Origin: Marinobacter sp. es.048
GTDB taxonomy: Bacteria; Pseudomonadota; Gammaproteobacteria; Pseudomonadales; Oleiphilaceae
Assembly: GCF_900188435.1 (NCBI RefSeq)
Contig: NZ_FYFA01000002.1
Location: 620,001-684,000, forward strand
DNA length: 64,000 nucleotides
Reading direction: 5' to 3'
Part shown: one piece after another, positions 51,778-62,198 of the stretch
Numbering within the stretch: position 1 is the first letter of the stretch
Layout: every line of letters starts with the position of its first letter
Notes under the pieces: generated by a model
The model's input: only the letters and a program-made list of their open reading frames with translations
Databases searched by the model: none
Told to the model about the DNA's origin: nothing
Translations under genes and position numbers: made by a program

Positions 51778-52416
51778 ATGAACAAACAGAAACGCATTGA
51801 GATCTTCACCCGTCTCCGGGAAGCCAATCCCAACCCGACCACCGAGCTGAACTACTCCAGCCCGTTTGAGCTGCTGATTGCGGTTATCCTATCAGCCCAG
51901 GCCACGGATGTGGGCGTCAACAAGGCCACGGACAAGCTGTTTCCGGTGGCCAACACGCCAGAGGCCATCTTCGCCCTGGGAGTTGATGGCCTCAAGGAAT
52001 ACATCAAAACCATTGGCCTGTTTAACAGCAAGGCCGAGAACGTGATCAAGACCTGTCGCATTCTGATCGAAAAACACGGAGGCCAGGTACCGGAACGCCG
52101 GGAAGATCTGGAGGCATTGCCAGGAGTCGGTCGAAAAACAGCAAACGTGGTGTTGAATACCGCCTTTGGACACATGGCGATGGCGGTGGATACCCATATC
52201 TATCGGGTGTCAAACCGCACGGGCATTGCGCCTGGCAAGAACGTTCTCGAGGTGGAGAACCGGTTGATGCGTCTGGTGCCAAAAGAGTTTCTGCTGGACG
52301 CGCACCACTGGCTGATTCTGCACGGACGCTATACCTGTACCGCCCGAAAGCCAAAATGCGGCGCCTGTATCATTGAGGACCTGTGCGAGTTCAAGCAGAA
52401 ACGGGATTACCTCTGA
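51778..52416 (+). CDS. nth: Endonuclease III
   Basis: Base-excision repair glycosylase/AP lyase for oxidised pyrimidines. The 212 residues show the helix-hairpin-helix LPGVGRKTANVVLNTAF with the catalytic Lys, the catalytic Asp in AVDTHIYRVSNR, and the four-Cys iron-sulfur loop at the C-terminus (CTARKPKCGACIIEDLC). The rnf-nth order is conserved in many gammaproteobacteria. A terminator hairpin follows. Confidence 0.97.
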   Translation: MNKQKRIEIFTRLREANPNPTTELNYSSPFELLIAVILSAQATDVGVNKATDKLFPVANTPEAIFALGVDGLKEYIKTIGLFNSKAENVIKTCRILIEKHGGQVPERREDLEALPGVGRKTANVVLNTAFGHMAMAVDTHIYRVSNRTGIAPGKNVLEVENRLMRLVPKEFLLDAHHWLILHGRYTCTARKPKCGACIIEDLCEFKQKRDYL

Positions 52417-52428
52417 ATTCAGGGTGAT

Positions 52429-52455
52429 AAAAAGCCGGCATTGCGCCGGCTTTTT
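52429..52455. terminator. Bidirectional terminator between nth and the chalcone-isomerase-like gene
   Basis: AAAAAGCCGGC and GCCGGCTTTTT form an 11-bp stem with a short loop. The flanking genes are convergent, so it serves both. Confidence 0.88.
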
Positions 52456-52476
52456 ACTTTCAGAAGCAAGGCCTGG

Positions 52477-53052
52477 TTACCGCTGGCCCAGCATTTTTTC
52501 CTTCAGATCCTTCTGGGCCGGCTTATCGGACAGCCAGATTCCGAACAGGGCCTTTTTGAAGGCCAGGTCACCGACGGTGTCCTTTTGCTCACCGTTCTTC
52601 AGAACCCGGACGCCTTCGCCTGGCAGATAGACCAGATCAAAGACGTCACCCTCGGTGATCTCTTCCTGGAACACCGCCATGAACTGGTCCAAATCCGCCT
52701 GGATAGATGCCATATCACCCTCGGTGGAGACCTCGAAACCTTCCAGTGTTGCCTCGGTCATGCGTTCGCTGGTGATCATCCCGGAAATTATATGCAGAGT
52801 GATCGCCTGGGGCTCATCCGCGTTAATCACTGCCTCACCATCATTGATGGTCTCGGGAACGTACAGGCCGCCGACATACAGGTCCATGAACCATTTGGAA
52901 CGGGTACCTGCGCCATTAAGCGTGAGTTCGGTATCCATGGCGGAATAGGTATCCGGAACATCAACACCTTCCACGCTGAGCGCAGCCGCTGGCGCTGACA
53001 GCAGGGCTGTCATAAGCACAGAGGCCAAGCCGGTTGTAAGAGCCTTCATCAT
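52477..53052 (-). CDS. Secreted chalcone-isomerase-like protein
   Basis: Periplasmic protein of 191 residues with a signal peptide (about 1-24, ending SAPAAALS). The mature part has the fold family text GVDVPDTYSAMDTELTLNGAGTRSKWFMDLYVGGLYVP. Bacterial members are not expected to make flavonoids; related folds bind fatty acids. Function unknown. Two adjacent ATG codons (53052 and 53049) are possible starts, with AAGGA upstream. It is downstream of rpoS but separated by a terminator. Confidence 0.82.
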   Translation of the reverse strand: MMKALTTGLASVLMTALLSAPAAALSVEGVDVPDTYSAMDTELTLNGAGTRSKWFMDLYVGGLYVPETINDGEAVINADEPQAITLHIISGMITSERMTEATLEGFEVSTEGDMASIQADLDQFMAVFQEEITEGDVFDLVYLPGEGVRVLKNGEQKDTVGDLAFKKALFGIWLSDKPAQKDLKEKMLGQR

Positions 53053-53201
53053 AGTCCTTTCCTTTTCGATCATTATTATTGACGTATTTCATTCGTGCAC
53101 CGGGTTTCGACACCATTATCCCCACCCGGTCAGGGCATTCTATCAATGAGGCTGGCGGCCAGTGCGCAACCTGGTTCTCATTTGCAGCGATCCTGAAACA
53201 C

Positions 53202-53236
53202 AAAAAAGCCGGCCAGGAACATCCTGGCCGGCTTTT
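53202..53236 (-). terminator. Intrinsic terminator of rpoS
   Basis: Strong 15-bp perfect stem, AAAAGCCGGCCAGGA with TCCTGGCCGGCTTTT around ACA, followed on the minus strand by a six-T run. It lies 22 bp after the rpoS stop. Confidence 0.92.
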
Positions 53237-53258
53237 CGATCGAAATGTCAGAGGGGTC

Positions 53259-54254
53259 TTACTTGAAGAGCAGGTTTCCGGACAAACCTTCCTTCTCCAG
53301 AATTTCGCGAAGGCGACGAAGCGCCTCAACCTGGATCTGCCTTACCCTTTCGCGGGTCAGACCGATTTCCTGCCCCACTTCCTCCAGCGTGCTGACCGGA
53401 TAGCCCCGAAGACCGAACCGACGTGACAGGACTTCCTGCTGCTTGTCGCTGAGCTGGTCAATCCACTTCTCCAGGCAGGAACACATGTTGTTGTCCTGCA
53501 GGAGATCCGCCGGGTCCGAAGCCCCTTCATCCGCTACGGTATCCAGAAGCGACTTTTCGCCACCGGTACCAATGGGAGTGTCCATGGAAGCGACGCGCTC
53601 ATTGAGACCCAACATCCGCTTAACGTCGGCCACGGGCTTGTCGACCATCCTGGCGATTTCCTCCGCCGAGGGCTCATGATCCAGTTTTTGGGTCAGTTCC
53701 CGCGCTGCACGCAGATACAGGTTGAGTTCCTTGACCACATGAATCGGCAGACGGATGGTGCGCGTCTGGTTCATGATAGCCCGCTCAATGGTCTGGCGAA
53801 TCCACCAGGTGGCGTAGGTGGAGAATCGGAAACCCCGCTCCGGATCAAACTTTTCCACCGCCCTGATCAGGCCAAGGTTGCCCTCTTCGATCAGGTCCAG
53901 CAGGGTCAGCCCCCGGTTCACGTAACGTCGTGCGATCTTCACCACAAGGCGAAGGTTGCTCTCGATCATCCGTTTACGGCCGGACTCCTCTCCCTTGCGT
54001 GCCAGACGGGCAAAATAGACCTCTTCTTCCGGCGTAAGCAGGGGGGAAAAACCAATTTCGTTGAGATACAGCTGAGTGGCATCCAGCTGCTTTTGGCTGG
54101 TGAAATAACGTCCCTGGGTAGGGATGTCCTCTTCTACTTCGGCTACTTCTTCGGTCGACTCTTTTTCGACTTTCTCTTCTGCTAACAGTTGATCCTCGGC
54201 ATCGTCCATGTCCGATACGCGATCAATAATGATGTCTTCTTGCTCTGCTGACAT
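53259..54254 (-). CDS. rpoS: RNA polymerase sigma factor RpoS
   Basis: Stationary-phase and general stress sigma factor, 331 residues. An acidic N-terminal region (1.1) is followed by region 1.2 ([21 protein letters not shown]), 2.1-2.4 ([36 protein letters not shown]), region 3 and 4.2 ([13 protein letters not shown] end). The text [14 protein letters not shown] is typical of RpoS rather than RpoD. It lies downstream of nlpD as in most gammaproteobacteria, with a 205-bp leader gap and a terminator after it. Confidence 0.96.
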   Translation of the reverse strand: MSAEQEDIIIDRVSDMDDAEDQLLAEEKVEKESTEEVAEVEEDIPTQGRYFTSQKQLDATQLYLNEIGFSPLLTPEEEVYFARLARKGEESGRKRMIESNLRLVVKIARRYVNRGLTLLDLIEEGNLGLIRAVEKFDPERGFRFSTYATWWIRQTIERAIMNQTRTIRLPIHVVKELNLYLRAARELTQKLDHEPSAEEIARMVDKPVADVKRMLGLNERVASMDTPIGTGGEKSLLDTVADEGASDPADLLQDNNMCSCLEKWIDQLSDKQQEVLSRRFGLRGYPVSTLEEVGQEIGLTRERVRQIQVEALRRLREILEKEGLSGNLLFK

Positions 54255-54459
54255 TTATCTTGCCCCGCCTCTCAATAATCCTGGATGTTCGCCCGATACT
54301 TCTTGTTATTGCGGACGTCTTTGTCTTCACGCTTTTTCTTCAGGACATTTTGTTGGTCGGCCAGTCGTGGCCTTTACCGTTCTTGTTTTTCTTGCGAACG
54401 CGGTGTTTTTGTCAGTGCCGGTGTGTGCGATCTGGGCAGCCTGCTGACTGCGTCATTTG
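54255..54459 (-). promoter_or_regulatory. rpoS leader region, A-rich with a GC hairpin
   Basis: The mRNA-like strand upstream of rpoS holds repeated A-rich elements (GACAAAAACACC, GAAAAACAAGAACGG, GAAGAAAAAGCG, AACAAGAAG) and a perfect hairpin GGCCACGACTGGCC. This resembles the A-R-N repeats where Hfq binds the E. coli rpoS leader. There is no open frame with coding character. Function is inference. Confidence 0.45.
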
Positions 54460-55356
54460 TTAGCGCGGTGGCAGATAATGGACTGGGTCAACCGGATTGC
54501 CGTTTTTGCGAATCTCGAAATGCAACATGGGTCGTTCAGCGCCACTGCTACCGAGCTCTGCGATCACCTGCCCGGCTTTCACATCCTCCCCTTCCTGCAC
54601 CAGAATCTTCCGGTTATGAGCGTAAGCACTTAAATAGTGCTCGTTGTGATTCACGATAATCAGATTGCCGTATCCAAGCAACCCGTTGCCGGCATAGACC
54701 ACATTCCCCGTGGCCGCAGCCTTTACAGCATCCCCGGCTTGCCCGGCAATATCAATACCTTTATTGACTTTTCCGGATGTTGAATACCCAGCAATTACAG
54801 TGCCAACGTGGGGCCAGCGCCATTCTATTCGAGCCACGGTCTGGGTCTGGGAGGACAGAGGCGCGCCCTTGCTTGGCGCCCTGGTCACCGCGGGTTTTGT
54901 TGCCGTGCTGGCCGTCTGCTTCGGCGGAGAAGCCCGGCTTGGCGTTCTGGGAGCGGACGCAGCCGGTTTGCTCGCCGTCGTAGCCTGACCGCCGGAAGTT
55001 ACATTTCCGCGAAGGTCCAGGCGAAGCACCTGCCCCGCCTTGAGATTCCAGGGCGGACCAATGCCATTGGCATTGCCCAGTTCGCGATAGTCCCGACCAT
55101 ACCTCCAGGCTATGCTGTAGAGGGTTTCACCGGGCTTGACGACGTGCCGGCCCCAGTACACCGGCGGATTATAAATGTCGTCTTGATAAAGTGCGGGCGT
55201 ATTGCAGCCGGACAAAAGCAGCGAGACCAAGAGGGAAAAGATAAGCAACAGACTGGTCGGCGTTTTTTCCGCAGGGCGATAGGGCTCAGAGGCACCGGAA
55301 GGGAACCGCGGGGACACCGGCAAACCGGCATTGACTAGCCCACGCAAAAGTCTCAC
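54460..55356 (-). CDS. nlpD: NlpD-like lipoprotein with LysM and LytM (M23) domains
   Basis: Outer-membrane lipoprotein that in E. coli activates the amidase AmiC at the septum. It has a lipobox LLLSGC, a LysM domain (HVVKPGETLYSIAWRYGRDYRELGNANG), a Ser/Thr/Pro/Ala linker and a C-terminal LytM domain with VNKGIDIAGQAGDAVKAA, GYGNLIIVNHNEHYLSAYAHN and MLHFEIRKNG. Catalytic zinc residues are partly replaced (NKGID instead of the His-containing site; HFE instead of HxH), as in NlpD. The N-terminus is uncertain: GTG 55356 gives 298 residues, GTG 55317 is an alternative before the signal peptide. It precedes rpoS. Confidence 0.88.
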   Translation of the reverse strand: MRLLRGLVNAGLPVSPRFPSGASEPYRPAEKTPTSLLLIFSLLVSLLLSGCNTPALYQDDIYNPPVYWGRHVVKPGETLYSIAWRYGRDYRELGNANGIGPPWNLKAGQVLRLDLRGNVTSGGQATTASKPAASAPRTPSRASPPKQTASTATKPAVTRAPSKGAPLSSQTQTVARIEWRWPHVGTVIAGYSTSGKVNKGIDIAGQAGDAVKAAATGNVVYAGNGLLGYGNLIIVNHNEHYLSAYAHNRKILVQEGEDVKAGQVIAELGSSGAERPMLHFEIRKNGNPVDPVHYLPPR

Positions 55357-55533
55357 AAGAATAAAAACGACCCAGTTATGAAAAATCCGTATAAACCATC
55401 ATGGTTGTCGAAGCAGTTTCTAAACTTTTTATAGTAACTTGCTAATATATTGCACATTTCCCGCAGGAAGCCAAGTTACTACCCAGCCATCTCTGTTACC
55501 TCAAGAAACACCTCTTTTGTGCGTCAGGTAACA

Positions 55534-56547
55534 CTATGGCGCCACATCCTTCCCGAACTCCGCCGCCGATGACGCCTGTCCGCGCCGGAAACCGATCCAT
55601 TCCACAAGTAGAACAAGACCGAAGCCGGCCAGCGCCATGACCAAGGCGAGTAGCACCTCAGGATCCTGGCCAGCCTGCTCAGCGTAGGTCCAGGGCCAGA
55701 TACTTGCCTCACTCAGGGGCACTTGTTCACCAGAGCTGTTGACCCGCCAGCTTAAAGTTTCTTTCCAGGGCCAGACCTTGTTGAGCGCTCCGATCATGAA
55801 GCCGGTTAGCAAAGCGAGCACCAGATCATGGAAATGATGGAACGCCCAGGTGATCAGGCGGGCAACGGATAACAAACCCACCACACAACCTGCCATAAAC
55901 AGCAACAGAACGCCCACATCCACCGATTTGATTGCTGCCAGCACGGGAGCATACATACCGATAATCACCAAGATGAAACTGCCTGAAATGCCGGGAAGAA
56001 TCATGGCACAGATGGCAAGCGCACCGGCTCCGAAAAATGCCAGCGCAGAGGGCGATAGCTCGCTGGCGGAGAGGGTCGTGATCCACCAGGCGATAACAAT
56101 GCCGAACAGCAGCGGGATCAGCAGTGCGGATTTATGGCGCCGGACCTGACGCCCCACATGCCACACCGAGGCCACGATCAAGCCGAAGAAAAAGCTCCAG
56201 ATCAGGATCGGATACGCCTCCAGCAGGTAACTGATGGCTGAAGCCAGGGTGGCAATGCTGGTCAGAATGCCTGTCAGCAAACAGACGAGAAAGGTTCCGT
56301 CACAGGCGCGCCAGAAAATTTTGAACTGACCCCGAACCAAATGCCGGACGACTGCTGCGGGAACGGCGTTGATGGCTTCCAGTAGCCGGAAGTAGATGCC
56401 GGTAATGAATGCAATGGTGCCTCCGGACACTCCCGGAACAATATCAGCCGCCCCCATGGCAATGCCCCGCAGAAACACCGCAGCAGGATGATGGTTACGG
56501 GCGGTTTCGCTATCTACGTCGGAGCTGAGTACTGCAGTATCAACCAT
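55534..56547 (-). CDS. DUF368 membrane protein (PopT-type undecaprenyl-phosphate translocase candidate)
   Basis: Polytopic membrane protein of 337 residues with about eight to ten helices. The N-terminal signature GIAMGAADIVPGVSGGTIAFITGIY and the second copy ICAMILPGISGSFILVIIGMY define DUF368. Members were recently shown to recycle undecaprenyl phosphate across the membrane (PopT), so a role in cell-wall carrier recycling is likely here. It starts two bases after the pcm stop, within the truD-surE-pcm unit and upstream of nlpD-rpoS. Confidence 0.85.
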   Translation of the reverse strand: MVDTAVLSSDVDSETARNHHPAAVFLRGIAMGAADIVPGVSGGTIAFITGIYFRLLEAINAVPAAVVRHLVRGQFKIFWRACDGTFLVCLLTGILTSIATLASAISYLLEAYPILIWSFFFGLIVASVWHVGRQVRRHKSALLIPLLFGIVIAWWITTLSASELSPSALAFFGAGALAICAMILPGISGSFILVIIGMYAPVLAAIKSVDVGVLLLFMAGCVVGLLSVARLITWAFHHFHDLVLALLTGFMIGALNKVWPWKETLSWRVNSSGEQVPLSEASIWPWTYAEQAGQDPEVLLALVMALAGFGLVLLVEWIGFRRGQASSAAEFGKDVAP

Positions 56548-56549
56548 AT

Positions 56550-57206
56550 CTATCGGACAACCCCGCCCAGGAGCGGCACAAACCGAACCGGTTCCAGCTC
56601 TTTGTGATCGAAACGATCACCACGACGGGTAACCTCCACCAATACCTGATTCTCTTCACCCACTGGCGCAATCAGAACGCCACCCTCTGCGAGCTGAGCG
56701 AGTAAGTCGGCTGGAACTTCAATGGGCGCAGCGGTCACGATAATGCCGTCAAAAGGGCCCCGCTCTGGCCAGCCCATGCCACCGTCAGCGTGTTTCAGAA
56801 ACACGTTCCTGGCGCTCAGCTGGCGCAATCGGTCCCGTGCCCTGTCCTGCAGCGCCTTGATCCGCTCGACGCTGTAGATTTCCGAAAACAGGCGAGCGAG
56901 CACGGAGGTCTGATAGCCTGATCCGGTTCCCAGTTCCAGTACCCTCGATGGCCCATGAGCCAGCATCAATTCGGTCATCCGCGCCACAATGTACGGTTGG
57001 GACAGGGTCTGGCCATAGCCGATTGGCAGTGACGTATCTTCATAAGCCCGATGAGACAGCGCCTCATCCAGGAAGATGTGCCGCGGCACCTCTCCCATAA
57101 TCTCAAGCACGCGGTCCGATTCGATGCCGGCTTCCCTGAGGCGCTGGACCAATCGCATCCGGGTACGTCGGGAGGTCATCCCGATGCCTTCGAGCTGAGC
57201 TGTCAT
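56550..57206 (-). CDS. pcm: Protein-L-isoaspartate O-methyltransferase
   Basis: Repairs isoaspartyl residues in aged proteins using SAM. The 218 residues include PRHIFLDEALSHRAYEDTSLPIGYGQTLSQPYIVARM (split motif with the substrate site), the SAM loop LELGTGSGYQTSVLARL and IIVTAAPIEVP. It shares ATGA with the surE stop. The surE-pcm-nlpD-rpoS order is a known gammaproteobacterial stress block, here with DUF368 inserted. Confidence 0.96.
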   Translation of the reverse strand: MTAQLEGIGMTSRRTRMRLVQRLREAGIESDRVLEIMGEVPRHIFLDEALSHRAYEDTSLPIGYGQTLSQPYIVARMTELMLAHGPSRVLELGTGSGYQTSVLARLFSEIYSVERIKALQDRARDRLRQLSARNVFLKHADGGMGWPERGPFDGIIVTAAPIEVPADLLAQLAEGGVLIAPVGEENQVLVEVTRRGDRFDHKELEPVRFVPLLGGVVR

Positions 57207-57973
57207 GCCCGGCCCTCCATCGAATCCTCCAGAGTATCGACCCAGTCCCGCAGCCGAGACAGAGCTTCATGCCGGGTCATGTCGATATGTACCGGAGTTA
57301 CCGAGACATAGCCATCTCGGACGGCGTTGAAATCAGTACCAGGGCCGGCATCACCGCCTTCACCCGCTGCTCCGATCCAGTAGCGCTCCTTGCCCCGGGG
57401 ACAGGTCATCGGAACCGCACCTTCAGCCCGCTCTCGATGGCCAAGCCGGGTTACCCGAATGCCTGCCAGTTCTTCCCAGGGGACGTCCGGAACATTCACG
57501 TTGAGGATGGAGCGCGGCCCGAGCACCAGAGGACGCTCGTTCTCCAGCAGCATCCGGACCACCCTTGCAGCCGTCTCATAGTGAAAGTGCCCATCATTGA
57601 CCAGGGAAACGGCGATGGCCGGGAGGCCAAGATGTCGCCCCTCGGTGGCCGCAGCAACGGTACCTGAATAAATGATGTCATCGCCCAGATTGGCGTGGGT
57701 GTTTATCCCGGAAACCACCCTGTCGAACGGCTCACTGAACAGTCCGTTAACCGCCAGGTGAACACAGTCTGTCGGCGTTCCATCCACAGAACGGAAACCG
57801 TTTGGGTGCTCTTCCACGGTGAGGGGGCGATTGAGGGTCAGAGCATTGCTCGCACCGCTGTGATCCCGATCGGGGGCCACGACCTCAAGCTCACCCAGAC
57901 CTTTCAATCCCTCGAACAGGGCGATAAGCCCCGGCGAATGAACGCCGTCATCGTTCGACAACAGAATACGCAC
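57203..57973 (-). CDS. surE: 5'/3'-nucleotidase SurE
   Basis: Divalent-metal survival nucleotidase that dephosphorylates nucleoside monophosphates. The 256 residues start MRILLSNDDGVHSPGL with the metal-binding NDDG, then VVAPDRDHSGASNALTL, DCVHLAVNGLF, VSGINTHANLGDDIIYSGTVAAATEG and RGKERYWIG. Length normal. It lies 11 bp after truD. Confidence 0.97.
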   Translation of the reverse strand: MRILLSNDDGVHSPGLIALFEGLKGLGELEVVAPDRDHSGASNALTLNRPLTVEEHPNGFRSVDGTPTDCVHLAVNGLFSEPFDRVVSGINTHANLGDDIIYSGTVAAATEGRHLGLPAIAVSLVNDGHFHYETAARVVRMLLENERPLVLGPRSILNVNVPDVPWEELAGIRVTRLGHRERAEGAVPMTCPRGKERYWIGAAGEGGDAGPGTDFNAVRDGYVSVTPVHIDMTRHEALSRLRDWVDTLEDSMEGRA

Positions 57974-57984
57974 AGTGTTCTCCG

Positions 57985-59034
57985 CTAGCCTTGTTGTTCG
58001 TTATGTCGGCTGAGGCTCATGTCCTCGAGCTCGAAAATATCACTTAAAATCGTTGTCGCGTACTGGCCGGGCGACAGAAAAAACGTCAGTTCCAGACTGT
58101 CCTCAGCCAGCCACTGCCAGGAGAGCCTCTCCGGCTTTACCGCCAGGGGCCGTCGCTCCGGTTTCATCCGGGTGACCGAGAACAGGCTCGCCAAGCCCGG
58201 AGTTTGCGCAACAATGTCCCGTTCAAAGGCTTCAAGTGACCCGGAAGCGGTGGTACCGCCGTCACCCCACAGGGGCCCTGTCGCACCTGCCTCGGCCCAG
58301 CTGCCGTCGTCTACCCGAGCTGCCAGAACCTCATTAAACAGCCAGGAGCGTGCCGCCGAAAAATACAATACGTTTTTCGAGCCGTCGCTGCCAGCACGCT
58401 TTTTGCCGCCGCGACCTTTCCCGCCAGATCGGCTCCGACGGTTCAGGGTGGCGGGATCGAGATGCACCGCACGGTCTAGGTTAGCGCCACCATTGCCAAA
58501 CCGTTGGGGACCAAAGTAATTGGGAGCGCCAATATCCGCCAGGCGCGCCAGCGCATGATCGATGACCTCGCGTTCCCCGGTAACGGCCCTCAGGGTGACA
58601 ACAAAGCCATTGCCCCTGTGCTCCCCTCGCCGTAATTTCCGCGCCTGTCGCGAGGCCGCCAGAACCGGCCAGCGAGCGGCAATTTCCTCAATCAACGAGG
58701 CGTCTTCAGCTTCACGCCCTGGTCGATAGAGACTGAACCATTGGCGTGTCACCGCATGCCGATCCTTGAGCCCACAGAAGCCGACATCAAAGTTGCGACA
58801 GTCCGCCATTCTGGCCAGTTCGCGAGCGACATACTCCGTGTTATCGCCCACTTTCTCCATTTTCAGGCAGAGATGCTCTCCACTTCCTGTCGTGGCATCT
58901 GCCTCAACATCGGCGTTGCTTTCCGATAGCTCCAGTAACTCGTCGACAACAAAATCGTCGGGCGTTGTCTTTAAACGACCAGAAGCAATACGGCCACCAC
59001 CTGACGTGGGCCAGTCAAGACGCCAGTGACTCAC
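57985..59034 (-). CDS. truD: tRNA pseudouridine(13) synthase TruD
   Basis: Makes pseudouridine at position 13 of tRNA-Glu. GTG start at 59034 overlaps the ispF stop (GTGA). The 349 residues contain the catalytic Asp in [17 protein letters not shown] and [21 protein letters not shown] basic, Gly/Lys/Arg-rich stretch of about 18 residues ([20 protein letters not shown], about 202-221) is inserted before the conserved [19 protein letters not shown] and looks like a lineage-specific loop. Confidence 0.94.
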   Translation of the reverse strand: MSHWRLDWPTSGGGRIASGRLKTTPDDFVVDELLELSESNADVEADATTGSGEHLCLKMEKVGDNTEYVARELARMADCRNFDVGFCGLKDRHAVTRQWFSLYRPGREAEDASLIEEIAARWPVLAASRQARKLRRGEHRGNGFVVTLRAVTGEREVIDHALARLADIGAPNYFGPQRFGNGGANLDRAVHLDPATLNRRSRSGGKGRGGKKRAGSDGSKNVLYFSAARSWLFNEVLAARVDDGSWAEAGATGPLWGDGGTTASGSLEAFERDIVAQTPGLASLFSVTRMKPERRPLAVKPERLSWQWLAEDSLELTFFLSPGQYATTILSDIFELEDMSLSRHNEQQG

Positions 59035-59510
59035 GAATCCACCGATTCAAGCAGACAAATGGCCTGACAGGCGATGCCTTCACCGCGCCCCGTAAAACCG
59101 AGTTTTTCCGTGGTAGTGGCTTTTACGCTTACCCGATTGGTAGACACACCCAGATCTTCAGAAATATTCATACGGATGGCATCGATGTGAGGTGCCATTT
59201 TGGGTGCTTGGGCGATGATGGTGGCATCCACGTTCACCACGCCAAACCCTTCATCCCGGACCCGGGTCATGACCCGGCGCAGAAGATCGCGGCTGTCGGC
59301 CCCTGCCCACTCATCGCTGGTGTCCGGGAAGAAATGCCCGATGTCGCCAAGTGCTGCAGCGCCCAGCAGCGCATCCGCCAGCGCATGCAGCAGGACATCA
59401 CCATCGGAATGGGCCTTGAACCCGTAGGAATGCGGAATGCTTACACCGCCAATAATCACAGAGTCGCCTTCGCAGAAGGCATGGACATCGAAGCCCTGAC
59501 CAATACGCAT
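59031..59510 (-). CDS. ispF: 2-C-methyl-D-erythritol 2,4-cyclodiphosphate synthase
   Basis: Fifth enzyme of the MEP isoprenoid pathway. The 159 residues start [23 protein letters not shown], with the zinc Asp-x-His, then [30 protein letters not shown] (SDGDVxxHAxxDA type) and [21 protein letters not shown]. It follows ispD by 26 bp and overlaps truD by 4 bp. Confidence 0.97.
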   Translation of the reverse strand: MRIGQGFDVHAFCEGDSVIIGGVSIPHSYGFKAHSDGDVLLHALADALLGAAALGDIGHFFPDTSDEWAGADSRDLLRRVMTRVRDEGFGVVNVDATIIAQAPKMAPHIDAIRMNISEDLGVSTNRVSVKATTTEKLGFTGRGEGIACQAICLLESVDS

Positions 59511-59536
59511 AATGTGCTCCGGAAAACTCCGAAAGT

Positions 59537-60238
59537 TCAGAATTGGCTCAGAATGAAGCCTGCCAGTGCCAGATCCGCGGGCACGGTGATCTTGATATTG
59601 TCCGACCGCCCTTCAACCAGCACCGGCATGTTACCGGAAAACTCCACGGCGGAGGACTCATCGGTCACCGGGAGCTCCCCGGCAAGAGCGGCCTCCAGGG
59701 CATCAACAAGAATACGGTAGCGAAACATCTGGGGCGTCAGAGCCCGCCACAACCCCGTGCGATCAACGGTCTCAATCACTTCCGGAAGCTCACCAGTACC
59801 GGCTTTCTTTACGGTGTCGGCAACCGGTGAGGCAAGCAGTCCCCCGACAGGGTGGTTGTAGAGCTGATCAATAAGACTAGACAGATCCCGAGTATGAAGG
59901 CATGGCCTCGCTGCATCGTGAACCAGAACCCAGTCATAATCCCTGACCTGTTCCGCCATGGCATGCAGTGCCGATAACACCGAACCGGCCCTCTCAGCAC
60001 CGCCGGTGCAGGTCTGGATTCGGCTATCGCCGCTGGCCTCGGTATCAGACCACCAATGATCGGCCGGATGCAATGGCACCATACAGCCCGAAAAAGGCGC
60101 GGAATCCATCAGTCTGGAAAGGGTGATGTCGAGAATGAAACGTTGGTCGATCCGAAGGTACTGTTTCGGTTGCTCAGCCTGCATGCGCTGGCCGATGCCG
60201 GCGGCAGGAACAATCAGCCAAAGTCTCGGGGCAGGCAT
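59537..60238 (-). CDS. ispD: 2-C-methyl-D-erythritol 4-phosphate cytidylyltransferase
   Basis: Third enzyme of the MEP pathway. From ATG 60238 ([19 protein letters not shown]) the product is 233 residues. It contains the nucleotide-binding [35 protein letters not shown] and TPQMFRY. An alternative TTG lies two codons earlier, directly after the ftsB stop. It lies between ftsB and ispF, as in E. coli and Pseudomonas. Confidence 0.95.
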   Translation of the reverse strand: MPAPRLWLIVPAAGIGQRMQAEQPKQYLRIDQRFILDITLSRLMDSAPFSGCMVPLHPADHWWSDTEASGDSRIQTCTGGAERAGSVLSALHAMAEQVRDYDWVLVHDAARPCLHTRDLSSLIDQLYNHPVGGLLASPVADTVKKAGTGELPEVIETVDRTGLWRALTPQMFRYRILVDALEAALAGELPVTDESSAVEFSGNMPVLVEGRSDNIKITVPADLALAGFILSQF

Positions 60239-60244
60239 AGACAA

Positions 60245-60517
60245 TCAGTTTTCAACAACCAGGAAAAAGGTCTCGTCTTCTCTTATCAGGCCGAGATTCA
60301 TTCTGGCCCGCTCTTCAACGGCGCCCTGCTCATTACGCAGATTCCTGACCTCAGCGTAGAGACGTTCATTGCGGGTAGCCAGTTCGGCATTTTCTTCACG
60401 TTGCTCGGCGATTGACCGCTCCATAGCCCATACCTGCGCAAAGCTGCCTTCCCCGACCCACAGGCGCACCTGCAGCAGGAGAATCACAATTACCATTATG
60501 GTCCAGAGCAACTTCAT
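60245..60517 (-). CDS. ftsB: Cell division protein FtsB
   Basis: Small bitopic division protein of 90 residues. One membrane helix (about 4-21, LLWTIMVIVILLLQVRLWVG) is followed by a coiled coil (RSIAEQREENAELATRNERLYAEVRNL) and the family ending GLIREDETFFLVVEN. It forms the FtsQLB complex. It has its own promoter region after the eno terminator. Confidence 0.95.
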   Translation of the reverse strand: MKLLWTIMVIVILLLQVRLWVGEGSFAQVWAMERSIAEQREENAELATRNERLYAEVRNLRNEQGAVEERARMNLGLIREDETFFLVVEN

Positions 60518-60619
60518 TGCCGATTCCGTTCACAAATTTATCAATCAAAATAACAACGACGGACGTTGAGTATAGACCTTAGAGTAGATTAGCAACAAAT
60601 TCTTCTAACTGCCTGTACA

Positions 60620-60665
60620 AAAAGGCCATCGCACCGAGACTTTCGCCCAGAACCCGATGGCCTTA
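60620..60665 (-). terminator. Intrinsic terminator of eno
   Basis: AAGGCCATCG (60623-60632) pairs with CGATGGCCTT (60655-60664) across a 22-nt loop, followed on the minus strand by five T. It separates eno from ftsB. Confidence 0.75.
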
Positions 60666-60722
60666 ACAGTTTTTCGCCGATTACCGGCCCGGCACTTTGC
60701 CAGAACCGGTTGAATCAGTCGA

Positions 60723-62036
<1,314 letters not shown>

Positions 62037-62058
62037 TCATGTTCAAATTCGGGAGCCA

Positions 62059-62166
62059 GAGCGAGCGGGAACGGCCCTGCGAAAACCGCTACAAGCACGT
62101 CCCTGTGCGCTTGTTTCGGGCCATCCATGGCCCTCTACATTTTCGCAGGGCCGTTCCCGCTCGCTC
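62059..62166. repeat. Long branched palindromic element between eno and kdsA
   Basis: A 27-bp perfect inverted repeat (62059-62085 and 62140-62166) begins GAGCGAGCGGGAACGG on the left arm. It encloses 54 bp that contain two smaller hairpins: ACAAGC...GCTTGT (62091-62114) and GGGCCATCCATGGCCC (62118-62133). The whole could fold as a three-way, cloverleaf-like structure. This looks like a non-coding mobile or REP-type repeat, but only one copy is in the window. Confidence 0.8.
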
Positions 62167-62198
62167 CCATAGTCCGCGTAAAACGCCAACACCGCCAT

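Noticed and set aside
53074..53258. RsmZ-type small RNA downstream of rpoS, as in Pseudomonas
   Set aside because: The region has only a couple of GGA motifs and a single strong hairpin that is the rpoS terminator.
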